Shown here one piece after another: positions 16,635 to 24,275 of a stretch of 64,000 nucleotides of DNA; position 1 is the stretch's first letter, and each line of letters starts with the position of its first letter. Below the pieces are notes generated by a model. That model worked only from the letters and a program-made list of their open reading frames with translations, ran no database searches and had not been told where the DNA came from. The position numbers and the translations under genes were made by a program. This DNA is from an uncultured Eubacteriales bacterium (GTDB lineage Bacteria; Bacillota; Clostridia; Peptostreptococcales; Anaerovoracaceae), in assembly GCA_902775345.1 (NCBI GenBank), contig CACYLW010000004.1:124001-188000 (forward strand), written 5' to 3'.

Positions 16635-17087
16635 CTAATCTGGGTAATAAGGATATTTATGGCATTTTCTAATTGTCTTATTGTTAAACACCTTATGGCA
16701 ATTCTGGCATACCATTTTCCCATCGTCCCATCTTATTCCTGCACCGCATTTACTACATGCTAGCATATTTCCTTTATCATCCTCCACTGGCGGCAGAGAC
16801 AGCATTCGCCACTTCTCTTTCATATCAGCAGAAGGCTCATAACCATAGGATGGATCCTCCTTCAAATCCAGGTACTCATCATCATCAACCTCCACAACAT
16901 AGTAGTCGTAGTCTTCAGATGGGTAATACTCACCCATTAAACCAAGGATCTGTTCACCTGTTCCAAGTGCTGGATACACCTCGTTATCAATATAATTCTG
17001 CGCATCCTCTTCTGAATGGAACCAAAAGTCAAGAGTAGTAGTTTCTTCTGTAATCTCATTGGATATTTGCACAATAAACTTCGACAT
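16635..17087 (-). CDS. Hypothetical acidic protein with C-terminal zinc ribbon
   Basis: 150 residues, family not recognised. The first 90 residues are acidic and rich in Tyr and Asp (EDYDYYVVEVDDDEY). The C-terminus has two CxxC pairs (CSKCG and CQNCH) typical of a zinc ribbon. AAAGGGGGATTAGG precedes the ATG, and the upstream WYL regulator ends five bases before it, so the two form one operon. A role as partner or target of the WYL regulator is possible but only inferred from position. Confidence 0.75.
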   Translation of the reverse strand: MSKFIVQISNEITEETTTLDFWFHSEEDAQNYIDNEVYPALGTGEQILGLMGEYYPSEDYDYYVVEVDDDEYLDLKEDPSYGYEPSADMKEKWRMLSLPPVEDDKGNMLACSKCGAGIRWDDGKMVCQNCHKVFNNKTIRKCHKYPYYPD

Positions 17088-17091
17088 GTTC

Positions 17092-18111
17092 CTAATCCCC
17101 CTTTACTGACTGATAGTATACATCGATTATCTTCTTTATATGATCCTTAAACTGTTCTCTAACCTGTGGTGGATTTGCTATTTCAATTTTATTTCCAAAA
17201 TTCGTAAGCCAAGCAAAGAATGTAGGACTAACTTCAACATACACATTTGCGGTGAAGTGATCTTCATCAAGAGGCATAATCATAACCTTTTGCCCAAACG
17301 CATCAACCACTGCATCAGCAATTCCCTTATCTCCGCGTAGCGTTACATTTACGGCCTCACCTCTAAACATATCGAAGACTTTTGCCTTACGCTGTTTTCT
17401 AAGGGTTTCATCTGAGAATGCTTCGTGCCCTTCGCGCTTTGCAGATTCAAGTTTGATGGATTCCATTCTATCAATTCTGAAGAATCGAAATTGTTCTTTT
17501 TCTGCAAGGTAGGCATAGAGATAGTAATTGCCGTTGTTCCAATAAAGAGCGAAAGGACTCACTACATAAGGTTCTCCATTTCGGGAATAGCGTTTGTTAT
17601 CTCCTCTGAGAGAAGGGTTATAGTGAACATATTTGAAAGATATCTGAGCATCAAGCGAGATCGCCTCATGAATAATATCTGTACGAGAAACAACACTTTC
17701 CTTCATGTTGCTAATTCTCTCACTTACATATGCTTTTCTTTCTAGTGATGGCTTAGTGTATATGTCTGCGAGATCTTTAATTTTACCTGTAATCGTTGCT
17801 GCCTCTGTCTCAGTAATGAAACGCGCAGACTGTACAGAGTCAATCATGAGACGGAGTTCGTGTGGCTCAAATTTAGGTTTCGCAATTCGATATCCTTTGC
17901 GGCTATGGCGTTCAATTCCTACACCGTAATCGTATTGAATCTTGTCTATATCTGTGAAGATTGTCTTGCGATCTGCGTTTATTCCATGAGAAGCAAGGTG
18001 CGCAATTATGTCCTTTGAATTGACAAAGTGATCTGCATTCGTATGAGAATAGAGATAATCGAGTATTATCAACAGTTTGACTGATTGACCTGTGGATCTT
18101 CCTTTTGGCAT
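17092..18111 (-). CDS. HTH-WYL domain transcriptional regulator
   Basis: 339 residues from the ATG at 18111, which has GAAGAGG upstream; longer in-frame starts run into the divergent promoter region. Residues about 8-70 form a winged helix-turn-helix (KDIIAHLASHGINADRKTIFTDI), followed by the WYL ligand-binding domain (YVVSPFALYWNNGNYYLYAYL, near residues 195-215) and a C-terminal WCX-type region. WYL regulators sense nucleic-acid or nucleotide ligands and often control defence and mobile-element genes. Divergent from the SHOCT-protein gene at 18264, so the intergenic region is its probable operator. Confidence 0.88.
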   Translation of the reverse strand: MPKGRSTGQSVKLLIILDYLYSHTNADHFVNSKDIIAHLASHGINADRKTIFTDIDKIQYDYGVGIERHSRKGYRIAKPKFEPHELRLMIDSVQSARFITETEAATITGKIKDLADIYTKPSLERKAYVSERISNMKESVVSRTDIIHEAISLDAQISFKYVHYNPSLRGDNKRYSRNGEPYVVSPFALYWNNGNYYLYAYLAEKEQFRFFRIDRMESIKLESAKREGHEAFSDETLRKQRKAKVFDMFRGEAVNVTLRGDKGIADAVVDAFGQKVMIMPLDEDHFTANVYVEVSPTFFAWLTNFGNKIEIANPPQVREQFKDHIKKIIDVYYQSVKGD

Positions 18112-18216
18112 ATTACGAACCTCTTCTTTTATGCGAAGATTATGAATAATAACACTACAATTATAGCATGCAGTATATAATAACGAAAAATAGGTGCTCT
18201 GATCTTTTCGGGTTAA

Positions 18217-18225
18217 TGCTATAAT
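18217..18225 (+). promoter_or_regulatory. Extended -10 promoter of the SHOCT-protein gene
   Basis: TGCTATAAT, an extended -10 with a perfect TATAAT hexamer, 38 bases before the ATG at 18264. No good -35 is visible. It lies in the divergent region next to the WYL regulator gene. Confidence 0.6.
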
Positions 18226-18263
18226 AAACATATATTATTACAAATAATACTTGGAGGTTTACT

Positions 18264-19241
18264 ATGGACAAATTTGAAGTTCTAAAAAACTACAAGGAAT
18301 TGTTGGACAATGGGATAATTACACAAGATGAGTTTGATGCTAAAAAGAAGGAAATCCTTGAAGCGCCAGAGGGGAGCTCAACTCTTGAATCTATAATGAA
18401 TAGCGCTAAGGATTTGACTGGCGATATAAAAGAACGGACTAGCAAAAAACTTGAGGAACTTAAGCTAAAGCAAGCGGAAGAAGCCGAAAAAGGGAAAATA
18501 GAAGTTGAAGTTACAGAACAAGTTGTTGATCGAGAAACAATAGTTGGTAATAGCGAAACTGAGAACGAAATTCCTATTGAGGTTGCTACTGAGATAGAAA
18601 TTCCTAATGATGTAGTAACGAAAAAGAAGTCAAAGGCAAAATCTGCAAAGAAGAAATTCTATAAACAAAAATGGTTTTGGATAGTCATCGCGATTCTTTT
18701 AATTTTCAGTATTTTTGGTGGTAATGGCAATGATGATAAAAAAACGGCTGATGAAAGTACTGAAGTTGTTGAAGAACAAACACAAGAACAAAAAGAAGAA
18801 CAAACACAAGAACAAGCAGAGGAAAGTGCACTAGAGAGTGCATCCGAAAGCGCATCCGAAAGTGCATCAGAGAGCACATCAACAGAAAGCAATAACGTTA
18901 AGATAACAGATGATGTTTTTTTAGCAACTTTGAATTCTTCATATGAGGGACAAGGCACATGGAAAATAGTAGGTGATAGGCACTTTGCGTTTTATCCAGA
19001 AGGAGATCTTGGAACTGCCTTTACTTATATGGGAACATATTATGCACAGTATGGAGAAATACCTGAAGAACTAAAAGATTCCTTTGACTATATGTGCACC
19101 TCAATAAAGGATTTAAGCAAAACTATGTCTGATACCGCGGGAGAACCTTGTGCTCTTTCCATAGCTAATCCAGCAAATACTGACAATGTATTAATCACAT
19201 ATATGGACGGCACAACTTTATACAACGCATTTGAGGAATAA
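18264..19241 (+). CDS. SHOCT-domain membrane protein with Ser/Glu-rich linker
   Basis: 325 residues. The N-terminus is a SHOCT domain (NYKELLDNGIITQDEFDAKK, residues 8-27). A charged helical region follows, then a basic patch and one membrane span (FWIVIAILLIFSIFG, about 136-150), an extracellular low-complexity linker with SESASESASES repeats, and a folded C-terminal domain of about 110 residues I do not recognise. TGGAGGTTTACT precedes the ATG. SHOCT domains are short oligomerisation modules. The element also encodes a second SHOCT protein at 25655. Likely surface-exposed after integration; role unknown. Confidence 0.78.
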   Translation: MDKFEVLKNYKELLDNGIITQDEFDAKKKEILEAPEGSSTLESIMNSAKDLTGDIKERTSKKLEELKLKQAEEAEKGKIEVEVTEQVVDRETIVGNSETENEIPIEVATEIEIPNDVVTKKKSKAKSAKKKFYKQKWFWIVIAILLIFSIFGGNGNDDKKTADESTEVVEEQTQEQKEEQTQEQAEESALESASESASESASESTSTESNNVKITDDVFLATLNSSYEGQGTWKIVGDRHFAFYPEGDLGTAFTYMGTYYAQYGEIPEELKDSFDYMCTSIKDLSKTMSDTAGEPCALSIANPANTDNVLITYMDGTTLYNAFEE

Positions 19242-19282
19242 CAAGTAATAGTTTTATAAAGTCGAGCCTCGTATAAGGCTTA

Positions 19283-19323
19283 AACCTCCTATGGAAACCC
19301 AATGTCCATAGGAGGTTCGTTTA
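19283..19323. terminator. Bidirectional terminator between SHOCT gene and serine recombinase
   Basis: A perfect 13-base stem, AACCTCCTATGGA (19283-19295) and its complement (19305-19317), with a nine-base loop, sits between two convergent genes. A T-rich stretch follows on the plus strand. Confidence 0.8.
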
Positions 19324-19881
19324 TTTTAACGCTCTTATAAGAGTGCTTTTGCTTATTCCAGTAATCGCACTAACTTCTTTATAGGATTTCCCTTGTTCCA
19401 AAAGTGAGACCGCATGGTCAAGCTGAATTTTTGTGTATTTCTTTGGTCTACCCTCTTTGTAGTTTGGATTTTGTTTAGCTATGGACTTCCCAGAAGCACA
19501 TCGTTCCGCAATCATACTGCGTTCATATTCTGCAAATGCAAGCATTATCGTAAGTATTAGGTGTCCAATGTTGGTATCCTCCACAAGCCCCATATTTAAG
19601 ATATGCACCTTTATTCCTCGATTAAAGAGGTCTTGTATCGTTTGCACTCCTTCAATCGTTGTACGAGCAAATCTATCAAGCTTTGTTACCGCGAGCGTAT
19701 CCGTTTTTTCAAGTCTGCTAAGTAGTTTTTGAAACTCAGGTCTTTCCATCGTCTTAGCTGAAAAAGCTTCTGTAACTATTTCCTCGCATCCATATTCTTT
19801 AAGAGCGTTAACTTGATCTTCTAAGCTATTTCCATCGCGGCCTTGTCCCAAAGTTGAGACTCGCGCATATCCATAAATCAT
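19321..19881 (-). CDS. Serine recombinase (resolvase/invertase family)
   Basis: 186 residues. The catalytic domain begins with [10 protein letters not shown], placing the nucleophile at S9, followed by the conserved TKLDRFAR and [13 protein letters not shown] segments. A short C-terminal helix-turn-helix ([19 protein letters not shown]) binds the site. The size is that of Tn3-type resolvases and DNA invertases rather than large serine integrases. In an element that already has a tyrosine integrase it may resolve multimers or invert DNA. No paired crossover site could be picked out with confidence. Confidence 0.93.
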   Translation of the reverse strand: MIYGYARVSTLGQGRDGNSLEDQVNALKEYGCEEIVTEAFSAKTMERPEFQKLLSRLEKTDTLAVTKLDRFARTTIEGVQTIQDLFNRGIKVHILNMGLVEDTNIGHLILTIMLAFAEYERSMIAERCASGKSIAKQNPNYKEGRPKKYTKIQLDHAVSLLEQGKSYKEVSAITGISKSTLIRALK

Positions 19882-19977
19882 CGTTTTCTACCTCCACTTA
19901 TGAGCCTAAGTTTTGACACCGCGCAATCGTTCATTTTTCGTTGAGCTGAGAAGGGTGTCATAACTTTTAAGTTATGA

Positions 19978-20190
19978 TTACATCGAGAGTGCTCGCCATA
20001 CGGCAGCTTCGATTTCTCTTTCTTTGTTTTCTCTGATTAGCTCAGTGCATTTGAAATAATTTGTGTTTCCGTTTTGCTCTATTAGCTTGTCAGTTAAAAC
20101 CTCGTCAGTTGTGTAGTCGTAGTAAATGCTCAATGTATTTCTGAAGGTAGTTCCTTTGGAGGCTTTAGCTACTATATCTAAATATTTCAT
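19978..20190 (-). CDS. Small hypothetical protein
   Basis: 70 residues from the ATG at 20190, which has GAAAGGAGCAGAAG upstream; the longer open frame has no such site. The sequence is mixed charged with no signal peptide or cysteine motif (one Cys near the middle). I do not recognise it. It follows the SprT-like gene on the same strand, separated by a GC-rich hairpin. Confidence 0.6.
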   Translation of the reverse strand: MKYLDIVAKASKGTTFRNTLSIYYDYTTDEVLTDKLIEQNGNTNYFKCTELIRENKEREIEAAVWRALSM

Positions 20191-20205
20191 CTTCTGCTCC
20201 TTTCT

Positions 20206-20231
20206 GCGCCGTACCATTTCTGATACGGCGC
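20206..20231. other. Hairpin between SprT-like gene and small gene
   Basis: A perfect eight-base stem, GCGCCGTA (20206-20213) and TACGGCGC (20224-20231). It is GC-rich in an AT-rich element. The adjacent CTCTCAATTTTGAAAC resembles the dispersed dyad family described in the findings. Confidence 0.55.
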
Positions 20232-20248
20232 GCTCTCAATTTTGAAAC

Positions 20249-20899
20249 TTAACATTCAACCATTTCTTCATCGCAGTCGATGCATTTGATTCTGACTATC
20301 TTGGTGGCTCTTACTGAAAGTCCGCAACAAGGACAGATATATTTGCGACTGCTTGAGGTTTTCTTAGGTATCTGAGTTCCTTCTGAACCATCTGATCCCT
20401 TTCCTCCAAAGACTCCTCCGTAGAAGTTAGCTTCATTTCTGTTAATCAGAATGTCTGTGAGTTGGTTGTTGATTACGAAGTCCAGAAGCTCTTCAGTTGG
20501 TTCTGTGTGAGACCATCCGTATTTGTCTGATCTCTCTACATGTAGGTCTCTTGCTTCTGCTGCCTCTCTGAAGTGCTTGTTGTGGTAGGTGTTGCCTCTT
20601 GAGCAATCTTGAATTCCATTAACGAAGTTGTAGTAGTGGCACATTTCATGCAGCAGCGTTGCGACTATGTTTTCTATTGGTCTTGCCAGAGTTCCAGCAC
20701 CTATGTTGATTTCGTGGCTGTTTCCTATTGTTGAGACCCAAGTGTCAGAGCTGAGAGAAAAGTGTCCGTAAGCTCTAGGTGTTGATTGAATTGTTATAGT
20801 TGGTCTTGCAAGTGTACTTTCAAAATATTCCTCATTGAGTAGGTCGAAGATCTTGTTGAGATATCCTGCGACTCTGTTATAACTTGTCATCTGTTTCAT
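20249..20899 (-). CDS. SprT-like zinc metalloprotease with C-terminal zinc ribbon
   Basis: 216 residues. The zincin motif HEMCH in TLLHEMCHYYN (near residue 84) is the HExxH zinc site. A nearby NKHFREAA segment fits the SprT-like fold. The C-terminus has CPCCG...CIDCDEE, a four-cysteine ribbon. SprT/SPRTN-type domains act on DNA-protein crosslinks or DNA-bound proteins and are common on phages and mobile elements, where they may free the element's own recombination or replication complexes. AAGGGAGTCTCAGAA precedes the ATG. Confidence 0.83.
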   Translation of the reverse strand: MKQMTSYNRVAGYLNKIFDLLNEEYFESTLARPTITIQSTPRAYGHFSLSSDTWVSTIGNSHEINIGAGTLARPIENIVATLLHEMCHYYNFVNGIQDCSRGNTYHNKHFREAAEARDLHVERSDKYGWSHTEPTEELLDFVINNQLTDILINRNEANFYGGVFGGKGSDGSEGTQIPKKTSSSRKYICPCCGLSVRATKIVRIKCIDCDEEMVEC

Positions 20900-20931
20900 T
20901 TCTGAGACTCCCTTCTTTTATCTTGATGAAA

Positions 20932-21026
20932 GGGAGAGGACAAGTTTATAATTGTCTTGCCCTCTCCTTAGGTGGTGTGGGCTTAGCCTTTTATCGGTGA
21001 TGTGGTAGTTGCTTTGATAAAAGGCT
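20932..21026. other. Two hairpins downstream of the 21031 gene
   Basis: Stem one is 20985-20995 with 21016-21026 (AGCCTTTTATC and complement). Stem two is 20932-20944 with 20956-20967 (GGGAGAGGACAAG and near complement). They separate the 21031 gene from the SprT-like gene. A T-rich run follows the first on the plus strand only. Confidence 0.55.
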
Positions 21027-21030
21027 TTTC

Positions 21031-21309
21031 TTATGCGATTGAGAAGCGTCTGCTCTTTACTTCTTTTGTGAAAGCTTTGTAGACATCTGCTCCAAACGCT
21101 TCTTTAAATCTTTTGGTGTCGAATCTTGAGGAAATTACATTTGTAAATCTTACGATGTACTGTCCGATTTTCAGTTCCTCTGTTTCTCTTGCTTCCATCT
21201 CTGCTTTGATGTCGTTTCTGATCTCCTCTGCTTCGGCTTTCATCTCTTCAATTGCCGCTTCATATTCGGTGAGGAGTTCGATCTTTTTAAGTAATTCGTT
21301 GTTTGCCAT
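21031..21309 (-). CDS. Hypothetical coiled-coil protein of phage/element type
   Basis: 92 residues. The first 55 residues are Glu/Lys-rich and strongly helical (AEEIRNDIKAEMEARETEE). The last 35 are basic and end in KSRRFSIA. The layout resembles small phage proteins of replication regions, but I cannot name the family. GAAAGGAGCAAAAC precedes the ATG. It is the first gene on the minus side of the operator region shared with the XRE repressor, so it is likely repressor-controlled. Confidence 0.7.
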   Translation of the reverse strand: MANNELLKKIELLTEYEAAIEEMKAEAEEIRNDIKAEMEARETEELKIGQYIVRFTNVISSRFDTKRFKEAFGADVYKAFTKEVKSRRFSIA

Positions 21310-21364
21310 TGTTTTGCTCCTTTCATGTTTAGAAGTGATGTGTTCTTTAACTGTCTATATTATA

Positions 21365-21434
21365 GCACTAGATTCTAGTGCTGTCAATGACTTTTGCACT
21401 AATTTTTAGTGTTTTATGCACTTGATTTCAGTGC
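21365..21434. promoter_or_regulatory. Three dyad operators in the XRE divergent promoter region
   Basis: O1 21365-21381 GCACTAGATTCTAGTGC, O2 21396-21411 GCACTAATTTTTAGTG, O3 21418-21434 GCACTTGATTTCAGTGC. Consensus GCACTNNATTYNAGTGC. The starts are 31 and 22 bases apart, close to three and two helical turns. They lie between the minus-strand 21031 gene and the plus-strand XRE gene, as in lambdoid-type repressor switches. Confidence 0.85.
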
Positions 21435-21469
21435 ATGCCTTTTGTATTATAAGAGCGGAGGTACACATT

Positions 21470-21676
21470 ATGGCAATAAGATATAAAGTCGATATAATGG
21501 ATGAACTTAAGAAAAAAGGTTATTCATCAACAAGAATAAGAAATGAAAAACTAATAGGACAGTCATACCTTCAACAAATCAGACATGGGGAATTAGTATC
21601 TTGGAAGACTGTAGATACACTTTGCAGAATTCTCGAATGTAACGTTGGCGATCTTTTCGAGTATGTAGAAGATTAG
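21470..21676 (+). CDS. XRE/Cro-family DNA-binding regulator
   Basis: 68 residues from the ATG at 21470, with GCGGAGGTACACATT upstream; the longer frame back to 21416 covers operator DNA. The protein is a single Cro/C1-type helix-turn-helix (SSTRIRNEKLIGQSYLQQIR...SWKTVDTLCRILECNVGDLF) with no sensor domain. The end pattern CNVGDLFEY is typical of the class. The three dyads directly upstream are its likely binding sites, so it should regulate itself and the minus-strand gene at 21309. Divergent position suggests control of a maintenance-versus-excision decision (inference). Confidence 0.88.
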   Translation: MAIRYKVDIMDELKKKGYSSTRIRNEKLIGQSYLQQIRHGELVSWKTVDTLCRILECNVGDLFEYVED

Positions 21677-21769
21677 AGAGTCTCAAGAGTGAAACTCGAC
21701 TTATAGTCAAAAGATAAAAGAGAATTAATCAATATATCTATATATACGAAGAGGCTGAACCCCATCGCT

Positions 21770-22108
21770 TTATTTGATTTCTAAAGTGATAGAATTCAGC
21801 CTCTTTTCAATTGCCTTGCATATTGTGTCAGAAATGAATTTTTGAGTTCGTTTGTCTCTGTACATTTCTCCTAACTCTCTGAACGCGATTTCTAGCGACA
21901 CTTCAATGTCATAATGTAACGCGCCTATCATCGCGCGAACTGCTTCATTGAATAGTCTTGTTGCTTCGCGATGTATCAATTCTGGGACTTGGCGCTGTAT
22001 TTCTTCTGATGCGATTTGATGCATCTCTGGTACGTGATGACTATCGTGTATGGGATTTTCTCTAAAATCCCTTTCAATTGGCCCATGATATGCTGATGTG
22101 TGTTTCAT
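21770..22108 (-). CDS. Hypothetical element protein
   Basis: 112 residues from the ATG at 22108, which has CAGGAGATCTC upstream. An in-frame extension to 22219 reads through a dyad-like DNA site and lacks a ribosome binding site. The protein is helical and basic near its C-terminus (YRDKRTQKFISDTICKAIEKRLNS). No domain recognised. It is the last gene of a run that starts at 23579 and includes the Rep-like protein. Confidence 0.6.
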   Translation of the reverse strand: MKHTSAYHGPIERDFRENPIHDSHHVPEMHQIASEEIQRQVPELIHREATRLFNEAVRAMIGALHYDIEVSLEIAFRELGEMYRDKRTQKFISDTICKAIEKRLNSITLEIK

Positions 22109-22250
22109 ATTTGAGATCTCCTGTATATTTGTAATCCCTACATAAGGAGGGGCGTTGCTTTTGGGACTTCCACAAATTGAGACCCTGAAAAGCCCCAAAA
22201 GCTGCCACGCAATCTCCACGACAGGGAATTATGGAAATTAAAACCTTTGG

Positions 22251-22454
22251 TTAACTGAAATATAATCTTTCAACCTCAGATTTAAGAGAACCGTAGTCCT
22301 CATTTAGAACTTCTTTCTCCATAAAAGTAGAAAAGCTGCCATCATACTTTACAGTTATAAGATGGTCGAGTTCTTCCTTAAACTCTTGCTCAGTTTCATA
22401 CTTCTCAATTTCAAATTCTCTAATTGATTCCATTAACTTTGTTACATCTTCCAT
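22251..22454 (-). CDS. Small acidic hypothetical protein
   Basis: 67 residues from the ATG at 22454, chosen because GGAGGAAACAAGT lies in front of it. Strongly Glu-rich and probably helical; no cysteine, no signal. It lies directly after the Rep-like gene (16 bases apart). It might be a replication accessory protein; no family recognised. Confidence 0.6.
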   Translation of the reverse strand: MEDVTKLMESIREFEIEKYETEQEFKEELDHLITVKYDGSFSTFMEKEVLNEDYGSLKSEVERLYFS

Positions 22455-22470
22455 ACTTGTTTCCTCCAAG

Positions 22471-23223
22471 TTACATATATTTTTTAGGCTGATCGCCTGT
22501 TAATTCCATTCGTTTTACTTTTGAGATAATACTTGTATCTAAGATATTATCTACGATGAACTTCGCCTCTCTCTCAGAAAAGCGAGTTTCATTAGCTATA
22601 AACTCAGCCATCCTTTCAGGAGGCTTAAACCAAAATGCCGTTATTTCATCATCAAAGTAAATACCATCATGAAAACCATACTTATCCACTTCGCTATAGA
22701 GATAATCAAGTGATCCCTTCTCTCTTGGTTCTTCTATTTGAAGAGTCCCCGAAGGGGATTTATTTATTTTTCTATTATCTCTATTTTCTTTATTATTTAT
22801 TTCTGTATCCATTTTTGGATACGTTGAGTTCCAATCTTGGAACTCTTCAGTTTCAAGATTGAATATAGGTGTATTCATTTCTGGAACTTCAGATTCCCAA
22901 TTCTGAACCACTCCCCTAGTCCCAATCTTCGGACTCGTCCCAAAATTGAGACTTCCGTTATCCTCGTATATATATCCAAAGTTTACTAAGTCCTTATATG
23001 CTCTATGGTACGAGGACTTTGCATAACCTGTTGCATTTTCAAAGGCTGCTTTGCTTAATTCCAACTTGAACCCTTCCATATTGCCAGCAAGATATAAATA
23101 TAAGGCAAAAGTCGCAGGAGCCATTTTACGAAACGCTGCCTTGTACTCCTGAATCCCAAGTTTCACAAATGGGACTTCTGTTGATTGATGAATAGTTATT
23201 GTTTTCTGATTTGGAACGCTCAT
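22471..23223 (-). CDS. Rep-like winged-helix replication initiator candidate
   Basis: 250 residues from the ATG at 23223, overlapping the upstream stop by one base (GCTAATGAG) with GGGGGATG before it. Residues about 15-95 read as a winged-helix domain (MAPATFALYLYLAGN... YAKSSYHRAYKDLVNFGYI) like initiators of plasmids and integrative elements. A Pro/Asn/Thr-rich spacer follows with repeated peptides (NFGTSPKIGT, NWESEVPEMNT, DWNSTYPKMDT), encoded by repeated DNA dyads. The C-terminal third is a separate helical region. An origin inside the rep gene is known for several Firmicute plasmids and phages. The Rep role is an inference from build and DNA repeats. Confidence 0.62.
   Translation of the reverse strand: MSVPNQKTITIHQSTEVPFVKLGIQEYKAAFRKMAPATFALYLYLAGNMEGFKLELSKAAFENATGYAKSSYHRAYKDLVNFGYIYEDNGSLNFGTSPKIGTRGVVQNWESEVPEMNTPIFNLETEEFQDWNSTYPKMDTEINNKENRDNRKINKSPSGTLQIEEPREKGSLDYLYSEVDKYGFHDGIYFDDEITAFWFKPPERMAEFIANETRFSEREAKFIVDNILDTSIISKVKRMELTGDQPKKYM
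22805..22952. repeat. Array of dyads inside the Rep-like gene (possible origin iterons)
   Basis: Six imperfect dyads of one style: 22805-22822 GTATCCATTTTTGGATAC, 22826-22845 (arms GAGTTCCAA/TTGGAACTC), 22849-22864 around TTTCAAGATTGAA, 22888-22907 around TTCAGA/TCTGAA, 22918-22935 AGTCCCAATCTTCGGACT, and 22937-22952 GTCCCAAAATTGAGAC. Spacing is roughly 20 to 40 bases. A T-rich tract (22760-22803) sits at one edge, as at many origins. Confidence 0.6.
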
Positions 23224-23579
23224 TAGCATCCCCCGTTTACTGCCATCCAAAGATTGTAAAAGTGTGTAACTATTTCTTTCTCCTTAGATATCTCGCAAGC
23301 TATTTGCCCCTGAGTTGCCATCATCAGGCAGTTTGTGACGAGATTGCTAATGATACAACGCTTTTCCTCTGAATTAAGTGGCTCATCAAGAATCTCTTCG
23401 CCAATAGAGCCAAATGCGTGGTTTTCAGACCAACACATCATTTCCTCATAATCAGCATTGCTAAACTCATCAATAAATGCATTTAGCCTTGTACCATCCC
23501 AATTAATCATTTTCTTTTCAATATCCTCTCCAAGAAAACTAAAAATAACGTTACCATCACTAAGTATGTTGTTTGACAT
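23223..23579 (-). CDS. Hypothetical acidic protein coupled to rep
   Basis: 118 residues, acidic, no domain recognised. GAAAGGATAATACA precedes the ATG. Its stop overlaps the Rep-like start by one base, so the two are translationally coupled and probably act together. Three to four cysteines are scattered without a metal-site pattern. Confidence 0.68.
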   Translation of the reverse strand: MSNNILSDGNVIFSFLGEDIEKKMINWDGTRLNAFIDEFSNADYEEMMCWSENHAFGSIGEEILDEPLNSEEKRCIISNLVTNCLMMATQGQIACEISKEKEIVTHFYNLWMAVNGGC

Positions 23580-23782
23580 TGTATTATCCTTTCTACTGAC
23601 AATTAGAGTGATATGTATATTTATTCAAGAAAAAGGCCTTTTATCTTTACTTTCTATAATAATTATAAAAAAAATTCGAAAAACCTTCAAATTTCAAGGC
23701 TTTCAGCGAAAATTTGACAAGTAAAAAAGACGAAATATACCTTCGCCTTCTTCACAATATCTTATTCATTTGTATAACCTTT

Positions 23783-24241
23783 CTAGGCTGCAACGCTTTC
23801 TTCTTTTGGGAAGCTGAGTTCGACTGCTTTTCTTTCTTCAGTCTCTTCGTTTTCATTACCTTTCTCTACTTCTTTTCCGAAAGCTGCAACATCTTCGTAC
23901 TTTTCCAAGAACCACTTCTTGATTGTTGGATAGCGATATCCGCTGGAATGACACTTTGAGATTTCAATGAGATGTTCCAATTCTGAGAGCGCGCCCTCAA
24001 TGTTTTCTTTTGACTCATTATTTCTTATGTAGTCTCTCATGTAGTCATATGTGAGACCTCTGTAGCACTCTTTCTTAGGATTCTTCTTGATAGTGTGGTT
24101 GACCACATTGAAAGTTGGATATGTTTCCATCACTTCCTGAAGGAGCCTAAACTCTCTTGTGTGTGGGTCATCTGCAAGCTTTGCGAATTTCCTTGTCATT
24201 ACTATTCTGTTATTTTCTCTGTCTATTCTGATATCTCTCAT
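23783..24241 (-). CDS. Hypothetical protein, paralogue of the 24276 gene
   Basis: 152 residues. Alignable with the next gene upstream along most of its length: MRDIRIDRENNRIVMTRKFAK versus MANIRINNTKREIVITKAFAK, then PTFNVV/PTFKVV, YRGLTYDYMRDYI/MKGLTFKFIKQYV, and IKKWFLEKYEDV/VKEWFIVSFPEV. AAAGGAGTCTAGCG precedes the ATG. No catalytic motif is visible; a small DNA- or protein-binding role is possible. Tandem duplication within the element is the likely origin. Confidence 0.75.
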   Translation of the reverse strand: MRDIRIDRENNRIVMTRKFAKLADDPHTREFRLLQEVMETYPTFNVVNHTIKKNPKKECYRGLTYDYMRDYIRNNESKENIEGALSELEHLIEISKCHSSGYRYPTIKKWFLEKYEDVAAFGKEVEKGNENEETEERKAVELSFPKEESVAA

Positions 24242-24275
24242 TACGCTAGACTCCTTTCTATAGATTTGATTTGAT

